From contig JAGXNV010000002.1 in assembly GCA_019894795.1 (NCBI GenBank), positions 1-50,432 on the forward strand: a stretch of 50,432 nt of DNA, in the 5' to 3' direction. Under the pieces are notes generated by a model, which was not told where the DNA came from, ran no database searches, and saw only the letters and a program-made list of their open reading frames with translations. Numbering within the stretch: position 1 is the first letter of the stretch; the number at the start of each line of letters is the position of its first letter. This DNA comes from Candidatus Heimdallarchaeota archaeon (GTDB lineage Archaea > Asgardarchaeota > Heimdallarchaeia > Heimdallarchaeales > Heimdallarchaeaceae). This document shows, piece after piece, positions 43,212-50,432 of this stretch. The translations under genes were made by a program, and so were the position numbers.

Positions 43212-44033
43212 ATGAGTGAGAGTACACAAAAGTGTTCAAGTTGTTCAGAGACAGTTCCTTTAGAATACTCTGTTTGCCCTTTCTGTGGTTTTGGTTTATT
43301 AGAATATGAACTTAAGAAGTTTTCATTCAAACCTAAACTCAAAGAAGTGTTTATTCGAATTTATTCTTTTTTCAGAAGACCGTTTAAAACCAGTGAAGAA
43401 TTTGGTGTCGCAACAGAATCTAAAGGTACAAATATATTGCTATTACTATTCTCACTATTCTTATCACTCAGATACTATATGGTTATCCTAAAGGCTAATT
43501 TGAACTACTCAGTAACAATAATTATAGGGAATCCTGAAGCTTTTCACATCTCTCTTTCAATGGGTCTTATCCTATTTCTAGTTACCTTACTTCTTATGCC
43601 GTTCATTATATGGATAATTTACAAATTATTCTTTAATATTGGAACTTGGTTAATGTCTAAATTTGCTAATATGTTAGGTTCTGAAACAACGAAAAAACAA
43701 TATCAAACTATTGCTGGTTATGCTATAGCTCCCATTGTTATAGGTGAATTTCTCGGCATTCTTTTCACTTTAATAGGTCGTTCAGGATCTTTGGGTAATG
43801 CTGGTGGAGTTAGTTTTAATGATTTTGCTTCATATGTAACTACATTGTATAATTCTCCAGTCATGCTTGTATTCAAGATTCTAATGATTATACTGTGGGT
43901 TGTAATGATAATTTATACAACAATAGGTCTACGTGTAGTTGGAAAAATGAACTGGATTTCAGCGGCTATTTCAACAACTTTACCCATAGCAGTATTCGTT
44001 TATTTCTTTTACTTCTTGAATCTTTTTGGGTAA
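43212..44033 (+). CDS. Zinc-ribbon and Yip1-like membrane protein
   Basis: 273 residues. An N-terminal zinc ribbon CSSCSETVPLEYSVCPFCG is followed by a five-helix Yip1-type domain: LLLLFSLFLSLRYYM, LSMGLILFLVTLLLMPFIIWII, then GYAIAPIVIGEFLG, MLVFKILMIILWVVMIIY and a last helix near the C-terminus. The GYAIAPI motif is typical of Yip1/YIF1 proteins, which act with Rab GTPases in eukaryotic vesicle traffic. A prokaryotic role is unproven. Zinc-ribbon/Yip1 fusions also occur in bacteria and other archaea. Confidence 0.75.
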   Translation: MSESTQKCSSCSETVPLEYSVCPFCGFGLLEYELKKFSFKPKLKEVFIRIYSFFRRPFKTSEEFGVATESKGTNILLLLFSLFLSLRYYMVILKANLNYSVTIIIGNPEAFHISLSMGLILFLVTLLLMPFIIWIIYKLFFNIGTWLMSKFANMLGSETTKKQYQTIAGYAIAPIVIGEFLGILFTLIGRSGSLGNAGGVSFNDFASYVTTLYNSPVMLVFKILMIILWVVMIIYTTIGLRVVGKMNWISAAISTTLPIAVFVYFFYFLNLFG

Positions 44034-44126
44034 AACACACTTTTTTTCTTTCATTTTCTCTATTCGAACAAAATCACCCTAGAAAATGTTTTGAATACAG
44101 ACGGGGAATAGTCATGAGGACGTTTC

Positions 44127-45128
44127 ATGGAAGAAGGAAAAGCTACATTCATGAGAGATATTGGAGAAAAAGAATTTCTATCCAAAATTTTCCAGTATGT
44201 TGACACTCCCTTGTTAGAGTTTAATGATGATGCATCAGCTATTGAGCTACCTTCTGGAGAAATATTAGTGATTAATGTTGATATGCTAGTTCAAGGAACT
44301 GATGTCCTTCCAGGTATGGCTCCTTTCCAGATTGGTATGAAAGCGGTCACAATGGCTGTTAGTGATATAGTAGCTAAAGGCGTTAAACCAGTTGGTTGTT
44401 TAGCAAGCGTCGGTTTTTCCTCTAAAATGAATGTTGTAGAGGCAGAGGAAATAATTCAAGGCATTAAGAAGCAATGCACGTCTTATGATTGCTTATTTTT
44501 AGGAGGAGATTTGAATGAGAGCAAAGAAACTATTGTAGATATTGTTTCTTTTGGTACTTGTAGTAAAACTAAGTTAATTCCTCGAAAAGGTGCTATCTCT
44601 GGTGATCTGATATATTCGACTGGATTGTTTGGGTTGACTTCTTTAGGTTTTGAAATGTTACTAGAAGGGAGAAAAATTGAAACTGCTCTGCAAATTAAAA
44701 TACTTGAAGCTGTTTACGAACCATCTGCTAGAAATGAGTTTTTAGCAATATTACAAAACCTTCCAATAAAAATTTGCATGGATAGCTCTGATGGTCTTTT
44801 GGTTACCTTAAACGATCTATCAACTATTAATGATCTCGGAATTAATATAACAACTCTCCCTTTACATCCTGAAATCAAGGAATTTGCTGAAAAGAATGAG
44901 CTTAATCCCTTAGATTTAACCTTTAAGGGAGGAGAAGAATTCGAACTTATTTTTGCAGTGTCTCCAGAAACCAAGCAAATACTAGAATCTAAGACAAAGG
45001 AACTGGGACTTATTGTGTACCACCTCGGGATATTTGATAGTAATATCAAAGGGATGAAAATAACTGACCCTTCTTACTCCAACCTTAAACTACCTAAAAA
45101 CGGATATGAGCACTTTAAAAATAAATAG
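44127..45128 (+). CDS. thiL: Thiamine-monophosphate kinase
   Basis: 333 residues of the AIR-synthase/ThiL superfamily. FNDDASAIELPSGEILVINVDMLVQGTD contains the conserved DD and VDM residues for Mg-ATP, AVSDIVAKG and LFLGGDLNE follow, and MDSSDGLL and TFKGGEEFELIF are further ThiL signatures. It makes thiamine diphosphate from the monophosphate using ATP. GAGG lies 7 nt before the ATG. It lies upstream of eno in the same direction, 46 nt apart. Confidence 0.9.
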   Translation: MEEGKATFMRDIGEKEFLSKIFQYVDTPLLEFNDDASAIELPSGEILVINVDMLVQGTDVLPGMAPFQIGMKAVTMAVSDIVAKGVKPVGCLASVGFSSKMNVVEAEEIIQGIKKQCTSYDCLFLGGDLNESKETIVDIVSFGTCSKTKLIPRKGAISGDLIYSTGLFGLTSLGFEMLLEGRKIETALQIKILEAVYEPSARNEFLAILQNLPIKICMDSSDGLLVTLNDLSTINDLGINITTLPLHPEIKEFAEKNELNPLDLTFKGGEEFELIFAVSPETKQILESKTKELGLIVYHLGIFDSNIKGMKITDPSYSNLKLPKNGYEHFKNK

Positions 45129-45174
45129 TAATATACTGACAAAAAGTGTTTAATAACTCAGTTAAATCTCTCTA

Positions 45175-46434
45175 ATGATTATTATGCCAAAGATAACAAA
45201 GATTGTAGCAAGAGAAATTTTGGATTCACGAGGAAATCCAACAGTTGAGGTAGATCTTTTTACTACTGAAGGTTTTGGTAGAGCTTTAGTTCCTTCAGGA
45301 GCTTCAACTGGTGAGCATGAAGCTTTAGAATTAAGGGATAAAGACGAACGTTTTCTAGGAAAAGGTGTTAAGAAGGCTATAGCGAACATCATGGATTTAA
45401 TTGCACCAAAATTAATAGGTGAGGAAGTTACAGAACAAAGGAATATTGATAGAATTATGCTTGACCTTGATGGAACAGAAAACAAATCCAAACTTGGTGC
45501 CAATGCAATGCTTGGTGTTTCTTTAGCAGCTTGCAAAGCAGCTGCAAATGGTTTGAATACCCCCCTATACGCCTATCTAAATAATGAAGCTAAAACAATT
45601 CCTGTTCCAATGTTAAACGTAATAAATGGTGGAAAGCATGCTGGTGGTCACCTAAAGATTCAAGAATTTATGCTTATCCCACATGGATTTGAAAAATACT
45701 CTGATGCTTTACGCGCAGCTTGTGAGGTTTACCAAGTTCTAAAAATCAATCTCAAGAAATTCGGTCCTTCAGCCATAAATCTTGGGGATGAAGGAGGTTT
45801 TGGAAGTCCTGTTGATACTGCTCCTGAAGCACTTCAAATGCTAGTTGATGCCATAAAAGATGCAAAATACATTCCTGGACAACAAATTTCAATTGGTTTA
45901 GATTCAGCTGCTGCTGAATTTTATTCCGATGGTTTGTATGAAGTTGATGGTAAAAAATTAACAGGAGATGAATTAGTTGATTATTATATTGACTTAGTTG
46001 AGAAATACCCTATTATCTCACTCGAAGATCCTTTTGATGAAAATGATTTTGAATCATTTGCAAAACTTCATGAAAAACTTCCAGACATATCAGTCGTTGC
46101 TGATGATTTAACTGTGACAAATCCAATAAGAATTCAGATGGCAATAGACAAAAAAGCTGCTAATTATCTTCTACTAAAGGTAAATCAAATAGGGACATTA
46201 ACTGAATCCATACAAGCTGCTGAACTTGCACGAAGCGATGGTTGGGGTATCAATATGTCACACAGATCTGGAGAAACAGAAGACACCTTCATAGCTGATT
46301 TAGCAGTTGCAATTGGTGCTGAAAGAATTAAAACTGGTGCTCCTGCTCGTGGAGAACGTACCGCAAAGTACAATCAACTTTTGAGAATTGAAGAAGAATT
46401 AGGTGAGCGAGCCAAGTATCTAGGGGATAAATAA
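45175..46434 (+). CDS. eno: Enolase
   Basis: 419 residues. ILDSRGNPTVEV at the N-terminus, PVPMLNVINGGKHA, INLGDEGGFGSP (catalytic E), SLEDPFDEND, LLLKVNQIGTLTES (catalytic K) and SHRSGETEDTFIAD all match enolase. It interconverts 2-phosphoglycerate and phosphoenolpyruvate in the cytosol. ATG at 45184 (MPKITK) is the usual family start; ATG at 45175 adds three residues. Confidence 0.97.
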   Translation: MIIMPKITKIVAREILDSRGNPTVEVDLFTTEGFGRALVPSGASTGEHEALELRDKDERFLGKGVKKAIANIMDLIAPKLIGEEVTEQRNIDRIMLDLDGTENKSKLGANAMLGVSLAACKAAANGLNTPLYAYLNNEAKTIPVPMLNVINGGKHAGGHLKIQEFMLIPHGFEKYSDALRAACEVYQVLKINLKKFGPSAINLGDEGGFGSPVDTAPEALQMLVDAIKDAKYIPGQQISIGLDSAAAEFYSDGLYEVDGKKLTGDELVDYYIDLVEKYPIISLEDPFDENDFESFAKLHEKLPDISVVADDLTVTNPIRIQMAIDKKAANYLLLKVNQIGTLTESIQAAELARSDGWGINMSHRSGETEDTFIADLAVAIGAERIKTGAPARGERTAKYNQLLRIEEELGERAKYLGDK

Positions 46435-46442
46435 TCCCTAAC

Positions 46443-46456
46443 CTTTTCTTTTTTCT
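46443..46456 (+). terminator. T-rich terminator candidate
   Basis: TTTTCTTTTTTCTA shortly after the enolase stop. Confidence 0.4.
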
Positions 46457-46518
46457 ATATTTTTAACAGAGAATGGATAAACTTTTTGAAGAATGGCTTA
46501 TTTTCTTTCTCGGAGAAA

Positions 46519-48039
46519 ATGAAAACTGCTTATGAAGAATTACTAGAGATATATGAAGAAATTCAGCTTTTGAATTCAATAAGTGGTGTGCTTTATTGGG
46601 ATTTAAACACCTATATACCACCAGCTGCTGTTAATTATAGGGCTAAACAATTTCAATATCTCAGCACAAAAACACACAAATTGTGGATCGATGAGAAGAT
46701 TTCATCATTAATAGAATCATGTGAAAAAGATGGCTCTCTGGATTCCTTTCAAATAAGAAATGTAGAGCTAATTAAGAGATCTTTTGATAGCAGAACTATA
46801 TTCCCTACGGAATTGGTAGGTAAATTAGCTTCGCAGTCAAACCGAACTTTAGAAATATGGAAGAAAGCCAAAGAAAAGAAAGATTTTCAAGAAGTTCTTC
46901 CTAATATGGAAAAGCTATTCCAGTTAAATGTAGAGGCTGCAGAATTATTAGCCAAGTCTAAAGGAATGAATGATCCTTACAATGCATTAATTGATAGAAA
47001 CGACCCGGGATTCAGCGTCGATTCATTAGGTAAATTATTTGATGAAGTAAAATCCTTTCTTGTACCATTTGTGATAAGATGCCAAGATTCCGACGTGAAG
47101 ATAGATCGTTCTTTTTTGTCTAGACATGTTCCAAGGGCAGCTCAAGTAAAAATGGTTCGGGATCTTGCAGAATTCCTTCAATATGATTCCTCGTCAAATA
47201 AAGCAAACGGAAGGATAGATGAAGTTGAACACCCTCTGACAATTGGGTGTGGATATGGGGATGTGCGTGTGACTGTGAAATATCATGAAGACCATGTTTT
47301 ATCAGCCTTCTTAGCAGGAGCACATGAATGTGGACATGCTATTCATGATTTACAAGGAAAAGCTGAATGGTATAATCAACCTATTTATCGCGTTTCATCA
47401 CCGAGCTTCGGAGAATCACAATCGAGATTATTAGAAAATGTTATCGCTAGTTCTGAAGAATTTTGGACTTTCTATTATCCAAAGTTCCAGAAAGCTACAA
47501 ACGGTGCATTTGATGATATTGATGTGAATAAATTCTATTCTGCATTAAACGCAGTTACTCCAGGTTTTATAAGAATACAAGCAGATGAAGTAACATACAT
47601 CTTGCACATTATTATTCGATTTGAAATTGAACGTGAATGGTTCGCTGGCAATATCACAACGAAAGAACTACCTCAAATATGGAATGAAAAATACAAGAAA
47701 TATTTGGGTGTAGCTGTCCCAGATGATTCATTAGGACTTATGCAAGATTTGCATTGGTATAGTCAATACTATGGATATTTCCACGGATATGGCATTGGAG
47801 ACATTATCTCAGCACAAATTACAAATACAATGAGTAAGAAACTTCCCAACTGGAGTGATGACTTAAAAGAAGGTAATTTCACTCACATAAAACAATGGTT
47901 AGCTGAAAATATCCATGAAAAAGGTGGAATATATGATGGTCTTGAACTAGTTAAACATATAACCAATGAGCCACTTTCAACCAAATATTTCACAAATTAC
48001 ATTGAGAAAAAGTTTTCAAAAATCTATAACTTAAAATAG
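46519..48039 (+). CDS. M32-family (Taq-type) metallocarboxypeptidase
   Basis: About 506 residues from ATG 46519, with GGAG just upstream; TTG 46486 adds 11. The zinc motif AGAHECGHAIHDLQG is HExxH of family M32, with the expected downstream SRLLENVIASSEEFW and IRIQADEVTYILHIIIRFE blocks and FHGYGIGDIISAQI near the end. It removes C-terminal residues from peptides in the cytosol. Length and domain order are typical. It could process peptides imported by the peptide transporter (inference). Confidence 0.9.
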   Translation: MKTAYEELLEIYEEIQLLNSISGVLYWDLNTYIPPAAVNYRAKQFQYLSTKTHKLWIDEKISSLIESCEKDGSLDSFQIRNVELIKRSFDSRTIFPTELVGKLASQSNRTLEIWKKAKEKKDFQEVLPNMEKLFQLNVEAAELLAKSKGMNDPYNALIDRNDPGFSVDSLGKLFDEVKSFLVPFVIRCQDSDVKIDRSFLSRHVPRAAQVKMVRDLAEFLQYDSSSNKANGRIDEVEHPLTIGCGYGDVRVTVKYHEDHVLSAFLAGAHECGHAIHDLQGKAEWYNQPIYRVSSPSFGESQSRLLENVIASSEEFWTFYYPKFQKATNGAFDDIDVNKFYSALNAVTPGFIRIQADEVTYILHIIIRFEIEREWFAGNITTKELPQIWNEKYKKYLGVAVPDDSLGLMQDLHWYSQYYGYFHGYGIGDIISAQITNTMSKKLPNWSDDLKEGNFTHIKQWLAENIHEKGGIYDGLELVKHITNEPLSTKYFTNYIEKKFSKIYNLK

Positions 48040-48063
48040 AAAAAAATACTCCCTTCCCTTTTA

Positions 48064-49905
48064 TTAATCTTCAATTCGAATTGTAGCCTGTTGTTGTCTT
48101 AATGGACCATCAGCCTTGATGCTGAGATTTATTACAACTGTCTCTCCTGGGTTAATTCGTTTTATATGAGACTTTACACTGAATGATTCAATTTTCACAT
48201 CTACTGTTGGAGGTGTGTGGCTAACATATTCTGCAGAGAATATTGGTTGAATCAGCATAACATTATCTAAAGGCACGTCTCCAGTATTTGTTATTGGTAT
48301 CTCAATATTATAACTATCATCAGTTTGTTTTGTGAAGATTGAAGTTGCTTTGTAAGATCTTTGTTTAAACTGAACTACGATTGATGGGATTTTTCCATCT
48401 GCTTTAGCATCTATAACAAAAGGTTTAGCGGGATGTTCAGCGTAAGCTTTTACTGTAGCTGGAGCAGAATGACTTCCTTCAATTCGAGGTTTATCAGCTA
48501 TACCTTTAGTTTGGATTTTTATTGTCTGACCAGATTCAAGTTTGAAATTTTCTATGGTGTAATGATAAATACGTTCCTTATCAATTCCTTCTGAAATACT
48601 TTCTAAGTATTCCCTTACATCTTCATCTTGAACATCTTCTTCAACATAGTCATCATCTCTCTCAATATCCTCAAATGTTGCCTTTTCTCTATCTTCGATA
48701 ACTGGTTTAGGTTCTTCTTTTGGTCGTTCTAAGAAGACAAGTTCTACTTCTCTTCCCGCTGATTCAGCAGATACTTCTTCAATTTCAAAATAACTTGGAA
48801 TGGTGTCTTCAATTTCAATCTTTCCAACAGTAGCTGAGCCAGTATTGGTGATATCTATTATAGCCCTTATATCTGAAGCTGCATAGGTTGTAACTTCTTC
48901 TGGATCAAATAATTTAGACATTCCTACTTTTACGATGTAAATTTGATCACTTTCTTTTTCATATGTGATTGTTGAATGTTCTGTGATTTTAAAAAGTGCA
49001 GTGTAGTCAAACTTCTTAGTAATTTCAGGAAATGTTATAGATTCAACAGTAATCTGCTCTTTCCAGATAGGTTCATCTAAATTACCTTCTAGCTCAAGCA
49101 TAGGTTCCTTGAAATATTTCTCTTCTCCATTAACTTCTATTTTAACATCCTTGAGCAATATCTCAAACTCACTTGCGTTCCTTAATCCCATACTCAATTT
49201 CCATTGATTTGGTTCTGCTGTTTCAATAACCTCTACACCAAGATCCACATTATCACAATCACCATCAAGAACTGGTTTAAGGGAACTCATCTTTATTTCT
49301 GTTTCACATCTTGCTGTGATTATACCGCTCTTGTATGGTTGTACATTGGTAGGATTAATAGTACATGCTATTGTAACTATCGCAACCCTACCAGCCTCTA
49401 GTTCAGGTATCACCCAATTTACAACTCTTTCACCTTCGACAATTGTAATGTCTCCTGGAAATGGTTCTATTGCCCGTATTTCCCGTGTATCTAAAGGTAA
49501 GTGTTTCTCCACAGCTAAATTCTTGATTTTTGTATCATACTTGTTTGTTACAGTTAGTTGAAAAGAGAGCGTTTGATCCACATTATATATCAGATCTTTA
49601 TTCAAATGGTTAACTTCATTTCCATCAAAACTTGTATCAAAGATCTCTTTAATTTCTATCTGTGGATCATTCTTTGTTGCATATTCAACGATATGTTCCT
49701 TACCTGCTTCAACGTAAGGAATGTTTGTGATTGGAATTTCATCAACATCATCATTGAAATCAGCTTTCAGTTCTATTCCCCATAGTGTTGTAGATTTGCT
49801 CGGGTTGATAACTTTCAAAACACCTTTTGATTCAGTTGAAAAAACCTCTTCCTTAGGTCCAATTTTAATTTCTACATGTTCTTCTAAATGTATTGTAGCT
49901 TTCAT
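48064..49905 (-). CDS. Large Ig-like/DUF11-CARDB-type repeat protein without signal peptide
   Basis: 613 residues, beta-rich. About four repeats carry DUF11/CARDB-like strands, for example YNVDQTLSFQLTVTNKYDTKI (about 107-127), DIRAIIDITNTGSATV (about 348-363) and YNIEIPITNTGDVPLDNV near 540. An acidic linker around 400-435 (RDDDYVEEDVQDEDV) separates the last two domains. There is no signal peptide and no membrane helix, so this is either cytosolic or exported by an unknown route. These domains usually occur in secreted surface proteins. Function unknown. It is convergent with the M32 gene and divergent from the HTH gene. Confidence 0.72.
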   Translation of the reverse strand: MKATIHLEEHVEIKIGPKEEVFSTESKGVLKVINPSKSTTLWGIELKADFNDDVDEIPITNIPYVEAGKEHIVEYATKNDPQIEIKEIFDTSFDGNEVNHLNKDLIYNVDQTLSFQLTVTNKYDTKIKNLAVEKHLPLDTREIRAIEPFPGDITIVEGERVVNWVIPELEAGRVAIVTIACTINPTNVQPYKSGIITARCETEIKMSSLKPVLDGDCDNVDLGVEVIETAEPNQWKLSMGLRNASEFEILLKDVKIEVNGEEKYFKEPMLELEGNLDEPIWKEQITVESITFPEITKKFDYTALFKITEHSTITYEKESDQIYIVKVGMSKLFDPEEVTTYAASDIRAIIDITNTGSATVGKIEIEDTIPSYFEIEEVSAESAGREVELVFLERPKEEPKPVIEDREKATFEDIERDDDYVEEDVQDEDVREYLESISEGIDKERIYHYTIENFKLESGQTIKIQTKGIADKPRIEGSHSAPATVKAYAEHPAKPFVIDAKADGKIPSIVVQFKQRSYKATSIFTKQTDDSYNIEIPITNTGDVPLDNVMLIQPIFSAEYVSHTPPTVDVKIESFSVKSHIKRINPGETVVINLSIKADGPLRQQQATIRIED

Positions 49906-50073
49906 TGTAAAACCCTTTGAGTGTTATAAATTAAGAATCCGCTCATTGCAATTAATACTTACTGTTGTTGCAATAGCTGTAGAGGCTATTAGTATTATTT
50001 AAAACGCTCTTAGATGGTGATTCAACGGTCAACCGACAATGATTTAAGGAGCCAAAGAAATTAAGAAATTAAT

Positions 50074-50432
50074 ATGAATAAAGAAGAGAAGGATTTTCAA
50101 ATAATTGATCAAATCTATTCAATTCTACGAGATGGGACAAGAAGAAAGATTCTTACTCTACTAAGTAACATGAAACTCACTGCAGATGATTTGACAAAGG
50201 AATTAGCCATATCGCGTCCTGCTGTGGAAAAGCACTTGAAGCAGATGTTAGACATAGGATTGATTGAACGAATAGCCGATACATATCCAACATTAAAATA
50301 TCTTTATACTATTCCGGAACCAAGTGTTGAATTAATGTCTAATATACAAGATGCCATAGAGGATTTTGTTACTTCTCTAAGAGCTGATTACATAAGAAGA
50401 TTAGAAAATGAAGAACAGTTATACCTTCTAGG
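50074..50432 (+). CDS. ArsR-type winged-helix regulator (truncated by window)
   Basis: An ATG at 50074 opens a frame that runs to the edge, about 119 residues. DQIYSILRDGTRRKILTLL, LTADDLTKELAISRPAVEKH and LKQMLDIGLIERIA form the ArsR-like HTH, and YLYTIPEP follows as the wing. It is a DNA-binding regulator with unknown signal. The C-terminus lies outside the window. Confidence 0.85.
   Translation, partial: MNKEEKDFQIIDQIYSILRDGTRRKILTLLSNMKLTADDLTKELAISRPAVEKHLKQMLDIGLIERIADTYPTLKYLYTIPEPSVELMSNIQDAIEDFVTSLRADYIRRLENEEQLYLL

Noticed and set aside
1-50432. CRISPR array or integrated phage
   Set aside because: No regularly spaced short repeats, integrase or phage structural genes were seen on either strand.

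Overview
The window looks like a chromosomal segment of a low-GC archaeon, most likely an Asgard archaeon (Heimdall/Gerd/Loki-type); this lineage call is inference. Archaeal marks are ribosomal protein eS26 and archaeal-type uS19, V/A-type ATPase subunit E, a tRNA-Arg with a canonical bulge-helix-bulge intron, a TrmI methyltransferase, a TrmY-like SPOUT protein, a cyclic-2,3-diphosphoglycerate-synthetase-like protein, a presenilin-type protease and TATA/BRE-like promoters. Asgard-leaning marks are a degenerate Arf-like GTPase domain and a zinc-ribbon/Yip1-like membrane protein.

Layout. 1-5807 (minus): peptide ABC transporter operon whose first gene fuses a seven-repeat LVIVD-type beta-propeller to the DppB permease. 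6138-6215: tRNA-Val(GAC). 6231-9551: cysteine-synthase-like enzyme, MBL hydrolase, threonine-dehydratase-like enzyme and NUDIX hydrolase. 9645-15571 (plus): tight five-gene cluster of an Arf-like pseudo-GTPase, a PrkA/MoxR-like AAA+ ATPase, a VWA protein, a gluzincin-like protein with HAFAH in place of HExxH, and a HEAT-repeat protein. 16338-20101: uvrB-uvrC. 20173-22229: surface protein and Lrp-like regulator. 22265-26118 (minus): MacB/FtsX-type ABC system preceded by an unlisted 50-residue acidic membrane protein. 26219-26698: BFN/DUF151 protein.

26747-27092 and 36250-36595 are two colinear 346-bp copies of a non-autonomous mobile element (MITE-like) with terminal inverted repeats and a CATG target duplication. 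The second copy splits an SDR gene that has since gained two nonsense codons. 27212-29225: ECF-type S component, DUF4430 protein and presenilin-like protease. 29311-31472: uS19, PadR regulator, eS26, TrmY-like protein and a small membrane protein, followed by a decayed DUF3052 gene. 31886-34149 (minus): sugar-epimerase/3beta-HSD-like enzyme with two ferredoxin-type proteins. 34376-35701: cDPGS-like protein. 37059-38335: trmI and a zinc-ribbon protein. 38339-40744 (minus): surface protein, ATPase subunit E and a multi-TM protein. 40845-42113: coiled-coil protein. 42217-42312: intron-containing tRNA-Arg(UCG). 42382-48039: surface protein, Yip1-like protein, thiL, eno and M32 carboxypeptidase. 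48064-49905 (minus): large repeat protein without a signal peptide. 50074-end: truncated ArsR-like regulator.

The best candidate for an undescribed system is the 9645-15571 cluster. An AAA+ ATPase and VWA adaptor are linked to two proteins that look like enzymes stripped of catalytic residues, plus a HEAT scaffold, which suggests a remodelling or chaperone complex. The second is the MITE family, whose core is identical over about 250 bp and rich in hairpins.
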